A DNA stretch of 64,000 nt from Doris montereyensis (taxonomy: Eukaryota > Mollusca > Gastropoda > Nudibranchia > Dorididae). The first letter of the stretch is position 1. Each line of letters opens with the position of its first letter. The stretch lies in contig JAXRKP010001365.1 of the NCBI GenBank assembly GCA_037039925.1, positions 63,501 to 127,500 on the forward strand. Direction: 5' to 3'. The notes beneath the pieces were generated by a model. The model did not search any database. It worked only from the letters and a program-made list of their open reading frames with translations, and was not told where the DNA came from. Positions 36,927-48,919 of the stretch are shown here, piece by piece. The position numbers and the translations under genes were made by a program.

Positions 36927-37190
36927 ATGGGGGAGAAGACTCGGTAGTCAAGACTCTCAACAAAAAGGTAGTGAGCTTGAGTCCGCCAACCATTGAAAAT
37001 GTGGATCCAACACCCAGTCCCATCAGAGACGGATGATAAAGAGGAGGTCCTGTGTACAGATCACAACACTGTGTGGGGTAAAGATCCCTTGGCTATATAC
37101 AGGGCATCCCAGGCAAAAGTTAAAATCCTACCAAACGTTTGAGATCACCATAGTTGTGGATGGCTAAATCAAGCTATCAGGGGTAATAGT
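36927..37190 (+). mobile_element. tRNA-derived SINE, family B, copy 1
   Basis: ACTCGGTAGTCAAGACTCTC (degenerate box A), GTAGTGAGCTTGAGTCCGCC (box B region), then the body CCCATCAGAGACGGATGATAAAG and ACAGATCACAACACTGTG and GATCCCTTGGCTATATACAG. Same order as at 59100 and 61312. It lies about 55 bp upstream of the cathepsin L start codon, antisense to the gene. Confidence 0.85.
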
Positions 37191-37559
37191 GAAACAGTTA
37201 GCTATACTAATCATGGTGCAGAGATTTATATGGGGAACTCGGATCAATTACATATGTATATGATTTGAAAGCCTTTTAAAACTTAACCTCACCTTCTCAA
37301 AGATCATTCATTATTGATAATGTAAAAGATGTTAAGCCAGACTAATATAATATGCCTGATGATGATACAATATTCTTCATCCAGTGGTAAAAAAGAACAG
37401 GAGTGAAATGTAAAGAATGAAAGACAGGACCGGTGCTCTTAGTCTTATGTACAGAACAACTTCAGTAGCAAGAAAGGACTGTACAAAGAAGGAGATAGAT
37501 ACACACACGAGACCAAGAGAGAGAGGACAAGGTAAAGAAAGATAGGAGGAGAGATACAC

Positions 37560-37562
<3 letters not shown>

Positions 37563-37609
<47 letters not shown>

Positions 37610-37621
37610 AGAGAGAAAGAG

Positions 37622-37670
<49 letters not shown>
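37563..37670. repeat. (GA)n microsatellite
   Basis: GA repeat with occasional AA and GAA interruptions. It borders composite repeat Y-X. Confidence 0.97.
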
Positions 37671-37671
<1 letters not shown>

Positions 37672-38660
37672 AGATCTGTATATCAAATCAAGTCACATCT
37701 AGATCTAATGGTGAATTGTTCCCATCTACTATTTTCATCTGTAATTTGTCCCGGTCACACCCAGGGATAAATCGTGAAAATGTCAAATAATAACAAACGA
37801 AGTGGTTATTCGGACTATTTGGACACGCTGGGCCTATGAGAACACGGACTATTTATGTAAAGTGACGTCATAACCTAACCTAAACCGTGCATGCCCAGAA
37901 CAATATTATTAGATCTATTGTTTAAGTGCTTGTACCACCCATGTCCCAAAATCTAATAACTTTCCCGGTAGCCTACTCCATAACATTAATAACGTAGTGT
38001 AGCACCTACTGGGATATTTACCTATTAAAAAATACTTAAAATAGGTAATAAAAATCGCGACCCGTGCTCCCGAAAAATGAGTTCACCGGAAGATATGAAA
38101 GGTTTCCGTTTACTTTTTTTTCCCGTGAACGAAATATGCCCGCTAGAAATAGAAATCGACTTCGCTCAAGGCCGTCAAGATGGCCTTGCTTCGCTTATCA
38201 TTGAAACTGAAATCACGTGTCTTCAACTTCAATTCTCTAAAAATATATTTTTAGACATAGATTCTAGATCTGTGTGTCCCAATAAAAACCCGGGTCCGAA
38301 TAAAACCCACACTATTGGGACACGGGTCCGAATAAAACCCACACTATTGGGACACGGGTCCGAATAAACACCCACACTATTGGGACGCGGGTCCGAATAA
38401 TGACAGCCAATAACAAAATAAAATCATGATCATGATGCACTGTAGTGCATCTAGATGTTTAAATTCATTAATTACTCATTACAAAAAATACAAAGTTTTA
38501 GTCTATTGGACCAATTCCTGATCTAACTGGGATCATGCTCAGGTCCATCCTTAATGATGGATAGTGGCAAGTCTATCCATCATTAACGTCCAACTGAATG
38601 AGGTACGAGCTCCTTTCACCATTAACGACAGATAGTGGTAAAATATATCTGTCATGCATG
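37672..38660 (+). repeat. Composite dispersed repeat Y-X, interrupted copy
   Basis: Block Y at 37700-37790 (GGTGAATTGTTCCCATC, TTTTCATCTGTAATTTGTCC, TCAAATAATAAC) and block X from about 38480 (TTACAAAAAATACAAAG, ATCTAACTGGGATCATGCTC). The copy at 10150-10540 has them nearly adjacent. Confidence 0.8.
37802..38405. mobile_element. Candidate insertion splitting the Y-X repeat
   Basis: About 600 bp absent from the other Y-X copy. The ends show GGTTATTCGGACTATTTGG (left) and, on the minus strand, GTCATTATTCGGACCCGCG (right), a short inverted similarity TTATTCGGAC. It contains a 32-bp tandem repeat (38280-38400, CGGGTCCGAATAAAACCCAC) and a 96-codon open frame at 38077 (MSSPEDMKGFRLLFFPVNE) that I do not recognise. 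Confidence 0.55.
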
Positions 38661-38679
38661 CAAATAGCGCTGGCCAGCT

Positions 38680-39130
38680 TAAATATAGATCTAGGCTATT
38701 GTTAGATACATATTTGAAATCTTGAGTAGATCTCTAAATCTAGGATTCTACTAGATCTAGCTCTAAATCATCTAGATCTAGAATCTATCATTTTCACTTT
38801 TTTCAAGATGAGACATTCTTCAGCCATACCATATCTTTACAGATCTAGAATCTAGTTCTAAATCTATTCTGGTTCTTGATAAAGAAATCTAGAGCTAGAT
38901 CTAGATTCTAGATCTGATCCAGTCTAACTAGTGACAGTCTCTAGATCTAGATCTCTATCTATTTTATTATAATTACGTAGAATCTAGATATAAGTAAAAA
39001 ATTTGGTCCCTTTCACGTAGATCTAGAATCTAGACGTAAGTCAAAATTTTACAAATCTAATTTAGATCTAGATATCTAGATCTAGAGTAGATCTATAAAT
39101 TACCAGATCTAAATATAGATAGATAGATCC
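38680..39130. repeat. Dense AGATCTAG palindromic motif cluster
   Basis: Dozens of overlapping AGATCT, TCTAGA and CTAGATCTAG motifs, not in regular register. Shorter clusters occur at 12000-12115, 14458, 27905, 37690 and 52120. Confidence 0.85.
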
Positions 39131-39134
39131 ATAA

Positions 39135-39835
39135 CAACACCTCTCGGATCTGACATAGATCTACATACCTTTTCGAAAGTTAGCTTCAAAGACCGTAAAG
39201 AAGTAAAGAAAGTTAATTCTCCGTCAGAGATGGTCCACGTATAAATTCAAACTGAAATCAAAATCTCACAACCAGAGAGTGTTTGGCAGTTGGGCCCTCA
39301 GGGCTGTTTGAAACCTTTCCTTATGAAGGGTCAATGAGGAATGGAATGAAGCGTTCACTTGCTCCTCACAATATAAGAACGAGCATCATGTGACACTGGT
39401 AACCACGTGATATGTGATACAACAAAAGTAATACTTGTCCCGCCCCCTTTGCACACGAGACTTTCTTCAGAGCCCAAAGGCCCACTTGAGGCTAAAAAGG
39501 TCGGGCTATGGTATTGGGATGAATACAAGATCGCATGACTCAGCAGCGTATTATTACACTCAAACCTTGTCACATCAATGTAGGTTTTATTATTTACTGT
39601 TTTCTTTTATCCGTCCGATAATACAGATTGATGTCTCAGGAACGCTTGGATCTACATTAAATGTGAATGACATAACAATAATATATTAAAAACTTGAAAA
39701 AGAACGTCACAAACTGAAAGCATGTAGATTATAAATCTTTATCTCCATACGCCTCCACAATATGACACTATATGTATCAGGTATCACTGAGACTCTATTG
39801 CGATTAGATATATGGATATCGGGTCAACAAGATTC
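39135..39835. other. Intergenic, nothing recognised
   Basis: No exon, RNA gene or repeat recognised. Confidence 0.5.
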
Positions 39836-39839
39836 TTTG

Positions 39840-39955
39840 AAATTTACCGCGTCCATTACTGCGGTGATCTCAGTGTGAATTAAGAGGGCACAGCAAGATG
39901 AAGGAAAAGTGACAGAAGTAAGACCTACCAATAGCGCCCGTCAACCGCGGAATGG
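39840..39955. repeat. Dispersed repeat family C, single copy
   Basis: Contains GCGGTGATCTCAGTGTGAAT, TAAGAGGGCACAGCAAGATG and AAGACCTACCAATAGCG, as in the array at 29960. Confidence 0.75.
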
Positions 39956-40080
39956 CTGCTGATAAATTCATATGAATAAAAGAACAAGTTATCTACAGTG
40001 TATGACTACTATGTGGACACATAGATATAAAAACAATATACCTCTACGCGTGGAAACAATGCTTTGTTTTTACATTCTCT

Positions 40081-40082
40081 GC

Positions 40083-40178
<96 letters not shown>

Positions 40179-40198
40179 CCTCCCTCTCCCTCACTAAA

Positions 40199-40239
<41 letters not shown>

Positions 40240-40269
40240 TGTATAATATTATATATATATATAATATTA

Positions 40270-40322
<53 letters not shown>
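40081..40322. repeat. (CT)n then (AT)n compound microsatellite
   Basis: CT repeat to about 40205 with CCT interruptions, then AT repeat to 40320 broken by TAATAT segments. Confidence 0.97.
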
Positions 40323-40327
<5 letters not shown>

Positions 40328-40734
40328 TGCATACTAACATCAAAAAGGGAGCAATGTGCATTGAAGCAACTTAAGGGGTTTTTTTTCCCAAGGAACACAT
40401 TTTTACACAACATCTGACCTAATTCTTCATGTTCCCAAGTCAATACATGTCGTTGACAAATAAAGCGACATTTATAATCGTCACAGGACAGGACCAGCTC
40501 TCGGGGAGGTGGAACACTGACAGTGACACACGTAATAAACCGTAGCAAAGAATGGACAAAGATAAAACGAATGGACATAAAAAAAAGGACATTGGTTGCT
40601 TTGTGGGTTTGTTTTTAATTACGTATAATTCTATAGTGAACAGTAAGACTCCTGACAGTAGTGACAGTAGTGAGAGCTAGAGGAAGCGCAAAAAAGTGTA
40701 TTAGTTTCATCAAAATTATCCATGTCTACCATAT

Positions 40735-40850
40735 CCGGTGATTTTAGGGTTAAGTAAGAGGAAACAGGTAATATGAAAGATGAGAGAGTAGTAATGAGTG
40801 AAAGGAGAGACGTAAGACCTACCACTACCAGTTGCATCTGCCAACCACTA
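40735..40850. repeat. Dispersed repeat family C, single copy
   Basis: CCGGTGATTTTAGGGTTAAG, GAGGAAACAGGTAATATGAA and GTAAGACCTACCACTACCAG match the family in order. Confidence 0.65.
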
Positions 40851-41035
40851 ACTAACAACGCTAAAAGACCAGTTGAAGTTCGTAACTATCCCAACATTTT
40901 TCAGATGTTGCTGGATAATCATAATAATAATAATAACAAAATAATAATAGTAATAAACAACATGACGCAACATTACGAGCACTCTTCAAGACGTGGTCAA
41001 GTCGTGTTAACAATTCAATACTATAACCAGTCCTA

Positions 41036-42045
41036 AACTACTTAAATCTATTACTATTACGGTTAGTAGGCATACGGGCCGTGAGACAAAGAGAGCGTAA
41101 TAAAGCTTATAGCAAAGGGGGTGGGGGAGTCGGGTGACTAGGAGGAAGAAACCATGCCAACGTAAAATTACGTTTTTAGCCTTGAAGTGAATTGCACCTC
41201 TCTCTACAATGTACTTAACAATCGATAACATAATACAACACATGTGTACAACAATAGCCTCGAATTTACTTTTGGAATCACGTGACGTGCCAAAGCCCAG
41301 TCTAATTTGACCGACAATGACGTAATCTTCCACCTCGAGGCCAACACGGGAATGTGTTTATATAGTGTGTAAGTGTAATTGAGTTGCGTGTCTAGTCACT
41401 GGCGTCAATACTAAATGAGTATTCTTGTTGTGCAGACTTACAATACAACGAGTCTGGCTGACATGTGTGTCGGTATGTGTATAGGTCTGCAGGTGTGTGG
41501 TGTGTGTGTGTGTGTGTGTGTGATTATGCGTGGGTCAGTAATGGGACACACACACACACACCACGCAGGCTTTGTTGTGGTTGGAGGATGGTCGCAGCTT
41601 CAGGAAGTAGAAAGTAACCCGCCAATCGTCACAAAGAAAAAGTCAAATCATGGTCTTATCAAATGGCTTCGTTTCTGACTGCCCACCCCACCACCCCAGT
41701 CACACGGCGTTGCGTTATGCAAACACCACGTGATGTACCTGGGGCGGACTGCGACCACCATCTCAATACTTTCATGACGTGTTCATTGTTATCATTATTA
41801 TCTTTATCCTCCTTTCCTTCTTCTTCCTCCTCCTTCTCACCGCTTTTCCCTCCTCTTGCTCTTCTAGAAGACAAAGAAAACCTTGATTCTCTCAAGATTA
41901 TTTTAAAAGAAACACATCGTCTTAGGGCAACTTTCCTCATGGATGCTGGAGCTCATGCAACTAACATCAGCAGAATACTTGTATCTCGCCCCCCAAAAAA
42001 AGTTACGGCAAATATCACACAACCGTAAATAGAGAGTGCCAAACA
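41036..42045. other. Intergenic with (GT)n and (CA)n tracts
   Basis: GT repeat at about 41499-41522 and CA repeat at about 41548-41560 lie close together in inverted arrangement. No gene recognised. Confidence 0.6.
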
Positions 42046-42412
42046 TTCATCACAGTCACAGAGATAATATTACGGGAAAGCAGCCGAGACCATATTACTA
42101 TGAGATTGAGATCGAATGACCTCATCAGCGGAAGGCATACACACACAGATGGGACCAACAAAAGAAATGGATGCTAACCTAAAGCCGATTGAACACGAAC
42201 AAAGACAAAGCAAAGATACTAGAACAATTCTGGCGAAATATGACAATAAGCGACAACACCACTAATAAAGAGAGAACAAACACCTTGATTCATCACAGTC
42301 ACAGAGATAATATTACGGGGAAAGCAGCCGAGGCTATATTACTATTACTATGAGATCGAATGACCTCATCAGCGAAAGGCATACACAGATGGGATACACA
42401 GATGTTAGAACA
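42046..42412. repeat. Two direct copies of a 115-bp repeat
   Basis: CATCACAGTCACAGAGATAA, TATTACGGGAAAGCAGCCGA and GAATGACCTCATCAGCGGAA occur at 42048-42160 and again at 42290-42410. A third, inverted and diverged, copy is at 53555-53650. Confidence 0.88.
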
Positions 42413-43480
42413 ATTCTGGTATCTTTGCACAAAGTCACACTTGTCCGTTCCTGATATTTTATACCTCTCCACCTATTTAAGAGAAATTTGGGGAATGTTT
42501 TCTACTTCAAGTTGACATGTCAGCTTTAAGTTTAATCACCGAAATTATTGATGTGGTTTAATCCCGTTTCCTATTGTTTTTTAGCACACGCCCACACCGG
42601 CCTTTAATAATAATAATATGTATTCTGTACTTGCTCTGATAATTTGTGGAATTAACGAAGCTCTGGTTTAAACGCCTACTGTGGCATGTACACGATCGAT
42701 TTCACTTCCATTACAGTACAGTACCAGTATAATAAATTCGAAACATTCACATTTATGTCAATTTTACCATATTACTATATATTCTATAAGACGTTTACTA
42801 TTGCATTCTTATGCTTCTGTATTATTTTTTTAATATACAGCTAACGATAATTGTATTGGTAATAAGACATTTAGTGTGGTGAGCTTTGCGATATTGAATA
42901 TGGAAAGACATTCATTACTATTATTGTCGTTGTTATCACATCAAAATATTATGATTTTTTTTTTATTATTGTATTATAATTATTATTATCATCATCAGTG
43001 GTTTAGCATGGTAAAAGATGTCATAAAAGTTGCTGCCTCGTCTCGAAAAACAAACAACAAAAAAACGACTCAAAAATGCGTTAGGGTCCTAAACGGTATG
43101 GATTTCCTTTTCTTTTACATGTAAAAGTTTCGCTCGAACAGAATCCGATGCATGTACCAGTTCAAGATATTATGGGCTCATCGTTTGACTCTATACAAAA
43201 TGTATAAGTGTAAGTCACTCCCTGAGAAATAAGTTAGCACACTGGAACTGCAAACTCCCACCTATGGTCGGCGAGCACTGCTCATCATAGTGATAAGTTC
43301 ATCCTGCTATTTGCTATTTCTGATGCAATCTCAATTCACTCATAGATCATCGCGATGGTGGACGTGGGTGAATTTCAATTAAACAAACAAAACCCCACGA
43401 GAGTGAGACAGAGAAAGAGCAAATTGTCAGATGATTGTGATTGGAACTTGGCTCTGTTTACAACATGTAGCATCCCCAGG
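42413..43480. other. Intergenic, nothing recognised
   Basis: AT-rich with short ATT and TTA runs. I see no gene. Confidence 0.5.
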
Positions 43481-43484
43481 GTGT

Positions 43485-43600
43485 GAATTTGTCCACCATT
43501 GTGGTGATCTCTCGGAGAATTAAGAGGAAACAGCAAGGTATAAGACAAGAAGTAAAAGGAAAAAAGTAGGACCTACCAGCAGTGCCAATCAACCGCAAAT
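43485..43600. repeat. Dispersed repeat family C, single copy
   Basis: GTCCACCATTGTGGTGATCTC, AATTAAGAGGAAACAGCAAGG and GTAGGACCTACCAGCAGTGC match the family in order. Confidence 0.78.
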
Positions 43601-44780
43601 TATTATTATTATTATTATAAAGGACGTAGATGCGAAACAAAGGAAAAGATGGCGGACCTACTAGTATTTCCCCCACCAACCCGCCCATACAGTACAGGGA
43701 AGGGGGGGGGATATGATACTGATACATGTACTAAATCCGCCCTAACCTTCCCCGGCTAGCCCCCCCCCACTACGTGCGGTGTAATTCAATTTTCATAACA
43801 ACTAGATCTATGTCTCTTTAATTCCGATAAGACTGTTTTCACAACATTCTTCCATTCCACTAAATATTCTCTCAAAACCCATTTAAGAACACGAAGGAAA
43901 AGGGTGGGAAGATCCACGTGTATATGGTGTAGGTCATAGACGGCCTTGGAAAATCCAAAGTTTCCGCAAAAAAAAAAATTGCAAAATGCAGTTCTCAGCA
44001 TTTTTTTCTCAGAAAGTACAGAATAAACCGCTTTAGCCTAGGTCTAAGTGCTATCATGTAAGAGAAGTGCGACAAATTTTACTTTACAACAGTACAAGCC
44101 TAATAAACTTCCCTGTACGCTATTTTCACAAGTTTCTTTGTAATGCGTTATCGTCCAGCGAGGATCGAATGCTCTATTTCACATTTTAATCACCCAGACT
44201 TCAAGAGAAAATCCCAAATTTCCAATAAACTTCCTTAAACGCCAAGCCCTGTCTATATGCTATGAATATGTCGTAAGTGTGTACAATACTCTGGGTTACG
44301 GTCTTATTCAACAACAAAATAAATATATATATTTCTTGTTTAGTCTATTCTGTGCCCTTGGGTTGAATAATAAATCCCCCACCCTCTCCCCCTCGCCAAC
44401 CAAACATTGGGTTCCATGTTAATATTATGTAACTTTGTACCCGGTACTATAACACATTATGTATGTGTTCTAAATTTGAAATTTGGCACCGAGAGGCACA
44501 CGCACGATCTGCTGTTCTGTGTAGGACTTATACACCACCCCCACCCCCTCAATCTTTTGCCGTAGGCTTTGAAATCAGATAGACAGCTTCCTATTTTAAT
44601 CCTTTTGCCTCGTCTCACTGAACCGAACCACAATGACTGTTTGCTGTCGTGGCTTCCTGAATGATCAATTAAAAGCGACCCCCAGAGTCATAAAAGATCT
44701 AGTTTAAGAACCCATGGGCAGTAACGTCTAAATCTATATTTATTATGTTATAGTATAGATCTGAACTGAATGTTAATGTC
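43601..44780. other. Intergenic, nothing recognised
   Basis: Contains a short ATT run at 43600 and G/C homopolymers near 43700-43770. No coding signal that I can support. Confidence 0.5.
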
Positions 44781-44784
44781 ATCT

Positions 44785-45112
44785 TACTGTACTGTAGTAT
44801 ACATCGATGTATATTTACCTTACTGTACTGCAGTATACATCGACGTATATTTCGACGTATATTTACCTTACTGTACTGCAGTATACATCGACGTATATTT
44901 ACCTTACTGTACTGCAGTATATATCGACGTATATTTACCTTATACATACATCGACGTATATTTACCTTACTGTACTGTATTCATCGACGTATATTTACCT
45001 TACTGTACAGTATATATCGACGTATATTTACCTTACTGTACAGCAGTATACATCGACGTATATTTACCTTACTGTACTGCAGTATTCATCGACGTATATT
45101 TACCTTATTATT
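44785..45112. repeat. 36-bp minisatellite, about 9 copies
   Basis: Unit contains CTTACTGTACTGCAGTATAC then ATCGACGTATATTTAC. The unit is a multiple of three, which explains long open frames on both strands. TACTGTACTGCAGTATA is itself partly palindromic. Confidence 0.95.
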
Positions 45113-45374
45113 GTACTGTGGATAGACCTAGGTGTAAAATTGAAGACATATCGGTATTTGGCCTTTTGTTTGTTTTGCTAAGGTTTGTTGTTTGGTTTCG
45201 GTTGTTTGTTTGTTGTTGGAGTTTTTTCTTGGGTGTGTGTGATGGGAAGATGGGAGTTTTAAATACAAAACGTAAGTTGTCAACGAAACAATGCAAAAAT
45301 GTATTTATTAATAAGTCACCATGTAAAACAATTATTTTGTACTAAAAGGCAACAGGCACATCTGTAGGCCATTT

Positions 45375-45379
<5 letters not shown>

Positions 45380-45465
<86 letters not shown>
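45380..45465. repeat. (GA)n followed by (GACA)n
   Basis: GA repeat to about 45430, then AGAC/GACA repeat to 45462. Confidence 0.96.
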
Positions 45466-45466
<1 letters not shown>

Positions 45467-45596
45467 GCGAGAGAGGTGGGAAAGAGGATAGATTCTTCTA
45501 TCTTACTTTTCAACCCAGATATAATGTATTTTTTTACATCCTGCCACCAAAACATCAGTAAACTCTTGACTTGAGTTGAAAAACCATTACGCTACA

Positions 45597-46098
45597 TATT
45601 TCAATAGTGCATGTAGCGCAACCATGAAACAATTACTTCAATATCATGTAGCGCCCAACCATGAAGCAATTACTTCAATATCATGTAGCAACCATGAAGC
45701 AATTGCTTCAATATCAACCATGAAGCAATTACTTCAATATCATGTGACGCAACCATGAAGCAATTACTTCAATATCATGTAGTGCAACCATGAAGCAATT
45801 ACTTCAATATCATGTAGTGCAACCATGAAGCAATTACTTCAATATCATGTAGTGCAACCATGAAGCAATTACTTCAATATCATGTAGTGCAACCATGAAG
45901 CAATTACTTCAATATCATGTAGTGCAACCATGAAGCAATTACTTCTTCAATATCAATGTAGTCGCAACCATGAAGCAATTACTTCAATATCATGTAGCGC
46001 CTATGAAGCAATTACTTCAATATCATAGCGCAACCATGAAGCAATTACTTCAATATCATGTAGTGCAACCATGAAGCAATTACTTCAATATCAATAAA
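45597..46098. repeat. About 34-bp minisatellite, 14-15 copies
   Basis: Unit contains AACCATGAAGCAATTACTTC then AATATCATGTAGTGC. Several units are shortened or carry CG in place of TG. It ends exactly where a LINE fragment begins. Confidence 0.95.
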
Positions 46099-46099
46099 G

Positions 46100-46765
46100 G
46101 AGAACAAGAAGAAATAGTTAGGGGCTATAAATATTTGGGAATACACATCGATGACAAATTGACATAGTCAGATCACTTTAACTCAACATTCAAAAAAGCA
46201 AATCAACGTCTACACTTTATGAAGAGCCTCAATAGCCTTAACATGGATAAAAAAAACTCCTTACACTATTTTATCAAACAATGATTGAGAGTATACTAAT
46301 TACTATCTAAGTGTATTACAGCATGGGGTGGCAATCTGAGAAAAAGTCATTGGATCGTGTTGTGCGTGCCGGAGAAAGAATGTGTGGAGATGACTTTCTG
46401 AAAATCTCTCTCCTTCAAAAGAAAGATGTTTTAAAGAAAATTAATTCTATTTTGAAATATATACATTTATACTATATCTATATCGTTAAGCTAATTCACA
46501 TTCTCAGAGTTTTTGCAAAACTAACTTTTAGAAACATTTTCCATGTTTTACTGTGATATATGTACACCTTTTTTTCGTTATATATATTCATATTTAACAA
46601 ATTATATGCATTTTAATTTAATTAATTGACTACTATCTATTTTTATAATATTTACATAACATAAATTCTTTATAAATTCCAATGTACATAATGTGTATTT
46701 TATAGATCGTTGCAAACGAAGATGATGTACCTTTATGAAAACAATAAAGTTTTATTGAATTGAAT
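46100..46765 (+). mobile_element. LINE 3' fragment (CR1/L2 or jockey type)
   Basis: The plus strand encodes, with frame breaks, GYKYLGIHIDDKLT, ANQRLHFMKSLNS, YYSMGWQSEKKSLDRVVRAG and ERMCGDDF. This is the C-terminal part after the reverse transcriptase fingers and palm (YLG-IDDKLTW block). The 3' end is AACAATAAAGTTTTATTGAA then TTGAATTC, a short tail repeat. 5'-truncated at the minisatellite. Confidence 0.82.
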
Positions 46766-46769
46766 TCAG

Positions 46770-48110
46770 ATACACGTAAAGCATAAAACTAAATCTTGAG
46801 GAGGTGAAAACAAACAAAAACCTCGAATTTTCTTGTACCAATCAACCCAAATCAGCATTGACATTCAAAGATTAATCGCATGTCATCCACATGGTCATCA
46901 CATATTAAAAGATACTTGCAGAATCACCACAACGACTGACACAAAGCCACGATCAAGACATTCCCTTAAAAAGATACATAATCCACGTCATTCTTCCAGC
47001 ATCGAAATATTATTCCTCACAATCTCACTTTTATGATTTTAATTTCGCAGCTGCCCTTCTATTAACATTAAATTGGGTTTAAAACCAGTCACATTTCTCC
47101 ATCAATTTTTCTTTCCCTTTTCATAGACATTTTCACAACTATTACTATAACATGAGTGACATAAGGTCAAACGGTGCAACAGCATGTATTATAGAAGTCA
47201 AATATCCCCCTAGTAATTACTAGAATTCACATTTCAGAGAAACCATTTCCAATGAAAAACCAGAAAAGCAAATAAATCATCGGATGAGATCGGACAAACT
47301 GGTAGAGATCGGTTTCTCAAGACGAGGTATGATTCTATACTGAGCATACACTTGGAAAATAGACAGGTTTGCAATTCCTGACTGAATGATCAAATACCTC
47401 TCATACGTATAATTACATTATAACATAACAAGTCAAACAATATCTTAACGATTTTGATGTATACACTCCTAAGTCTTTTAAAAAAAAAAACAAATTTATG
47501 AATTCAATAAATCAGTATTTCAACATCCTTTTCTTTGTTTGTGAGATAAGCTTAACGCAATAAAGTCAAAGTCAAAGAATTGAAGCTTGCATTTTGTGAC
47601 TCAATTTAAAGGGACAACACTGTTTCATTTTCAGGTAGCATTCACACTCACAACATAACAGTACATGTCATGTAACATCAGAAGATGATTTTTAGCCCAT
47701 ATCAGAATCGAACCTGGGTCACTGCAAAAGTGGTACCACCACTTTATCCAATAAACCTACTTGAAACTTCCATTTAACCCTATGAGCTGAAGTGTGATTG
47801 GTCAATGAACATATTGTAATAAATAATGACATATTCATAGCTGCCAACTTTTGAAAGTTAGAAAAAAACAACAGACTCTGATTATGCTAGCTAATTCTAA
47901 ATTGCACGACTGGCCTGTAGCATTCCAGAAAACATCGATAATGGCACTTCAATTAACCCCCTTTACGGTACATAACAAAAAAATCTGCCGATTGCTGGCA
48001 GTGAAGTGTGGCGGTAGCTTTACGTACTCAGATTGGAGTCTTTGGACATTCAACCCAATCTCCTTAAGTTTCTGCTGTAAACTTATGGTTTCTTATTGGT
48101 TTACTTATTG
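46770..48110. other. Intergenic, with one box-B-like SINE fragment
   Basis: At 47700-47765 the minus strand has CCCAGGTTCGATTCTG preceded by tRNA-like stems (GTGGTACCAC), suggesting a SINE head fragment. The rest is unassigned. Confidence 0.4.
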
Positions 48111-48114
48111 AGAT

Positions 48115-48335
48115 AGAAAAAAGAAGTAAACCCTCATATATGTAAATACAGACTTACTCAAAGCCAACAGAAGAAAAAAAGTAAACCCTCATATATGCAT
48201 ACTTTTCAAGGTAAATACAGACTTACAGACTCAAAGCCAATAGAAGAAAAAAAAGTAAACCCTCATATATGCATACTTTTCAAGGTAAATACAGACTTAC
48301 AGACTCAAAGCCAAAAGAAGAAAAAAAAGAGTACT
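48115..48335. repeat. About 75-bp tandem repeat, 3 copies
   Basis: Unit contains AGTAAACCCTCATATATGCA, TACTTTTCAAGGTAAATACA and CTCAAAGCCAA. The first copy lacks an internal segment. Confidence 0.93.
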
Positions 48336-48700
48336 AAATACATTCTGTACATACTGGTTGGTAGCTGTGTATGTTTACTAGTTTTACTATGGCTTGTGGT
48401 TTCCAAGTAGCAATAACTTACTCATTGCATCATTTAGCCATCCTGTTAGTCATGTTCAAATCTTTGCATGAAAGTATCTGATCACAATTGCCATCTAAGT
48501 CTCATTAACAGAATTAAACATGGCATCATCAACGTGCCTTTGGACGTCTTCTTTGTTTGGGTAATCATCATCTCTTCCAGTCAGTAAAAGCCCATCTAAC
48601 CAAATTTTCGATCATTTTTCGACAAATTATATGAAAATGAAATGCGTCATCATTAGTTTAAGGAAGATTTCAATTCATCTTCATATTTCAATCTGAAGTT

Positions 48701-48916
48701 TTAGTAATCTAAACTTGTGTAGGACCAATGTCCAGAAGCCATAGGCACAACAGCAGTAATGATGTTCTTTGTGAACATGGTCACAGGATTCGTGACATTC
48801 TTGGAATTAGGATAAATAGTAGCTCTGAGCAAATTTGTCAGAATCTTTAACTGCTGATTTGCATCACACCATTGCCATCTGTCAACGCTCTCGTTTTTAT
48901 CGTAAAAGCCCAGCAC
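48701..48916 (-). CDS. Candidate exon, unknown protein
   Basis: The minus-strand open frame reads LGFYDKNESVDRWQWCDANQ, LKILTNLLRATIYPN and a C-terminal SGHWSYTSLDY with stop. The composition is protein-like and a TTGACAG acceptor lies inside. I do not recognise the family and found no partner exon. It could be part of a mobile element. Confidence 0.3.
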   Translation of the reverse strand: MLGFYDKNESVDRWQWCDANQQLKILTNLLRATIYPNSKNVTNPVTMFTKNIITAVVPMASGHWSYTSLDY

Positions 48917-48919
48917 AGT

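Noticed and set aside
44770..45345. 191-codon frame YCTAVYIDVYLP
   Set aside because: 36-bp minisatellite translation; no independent coding signal.
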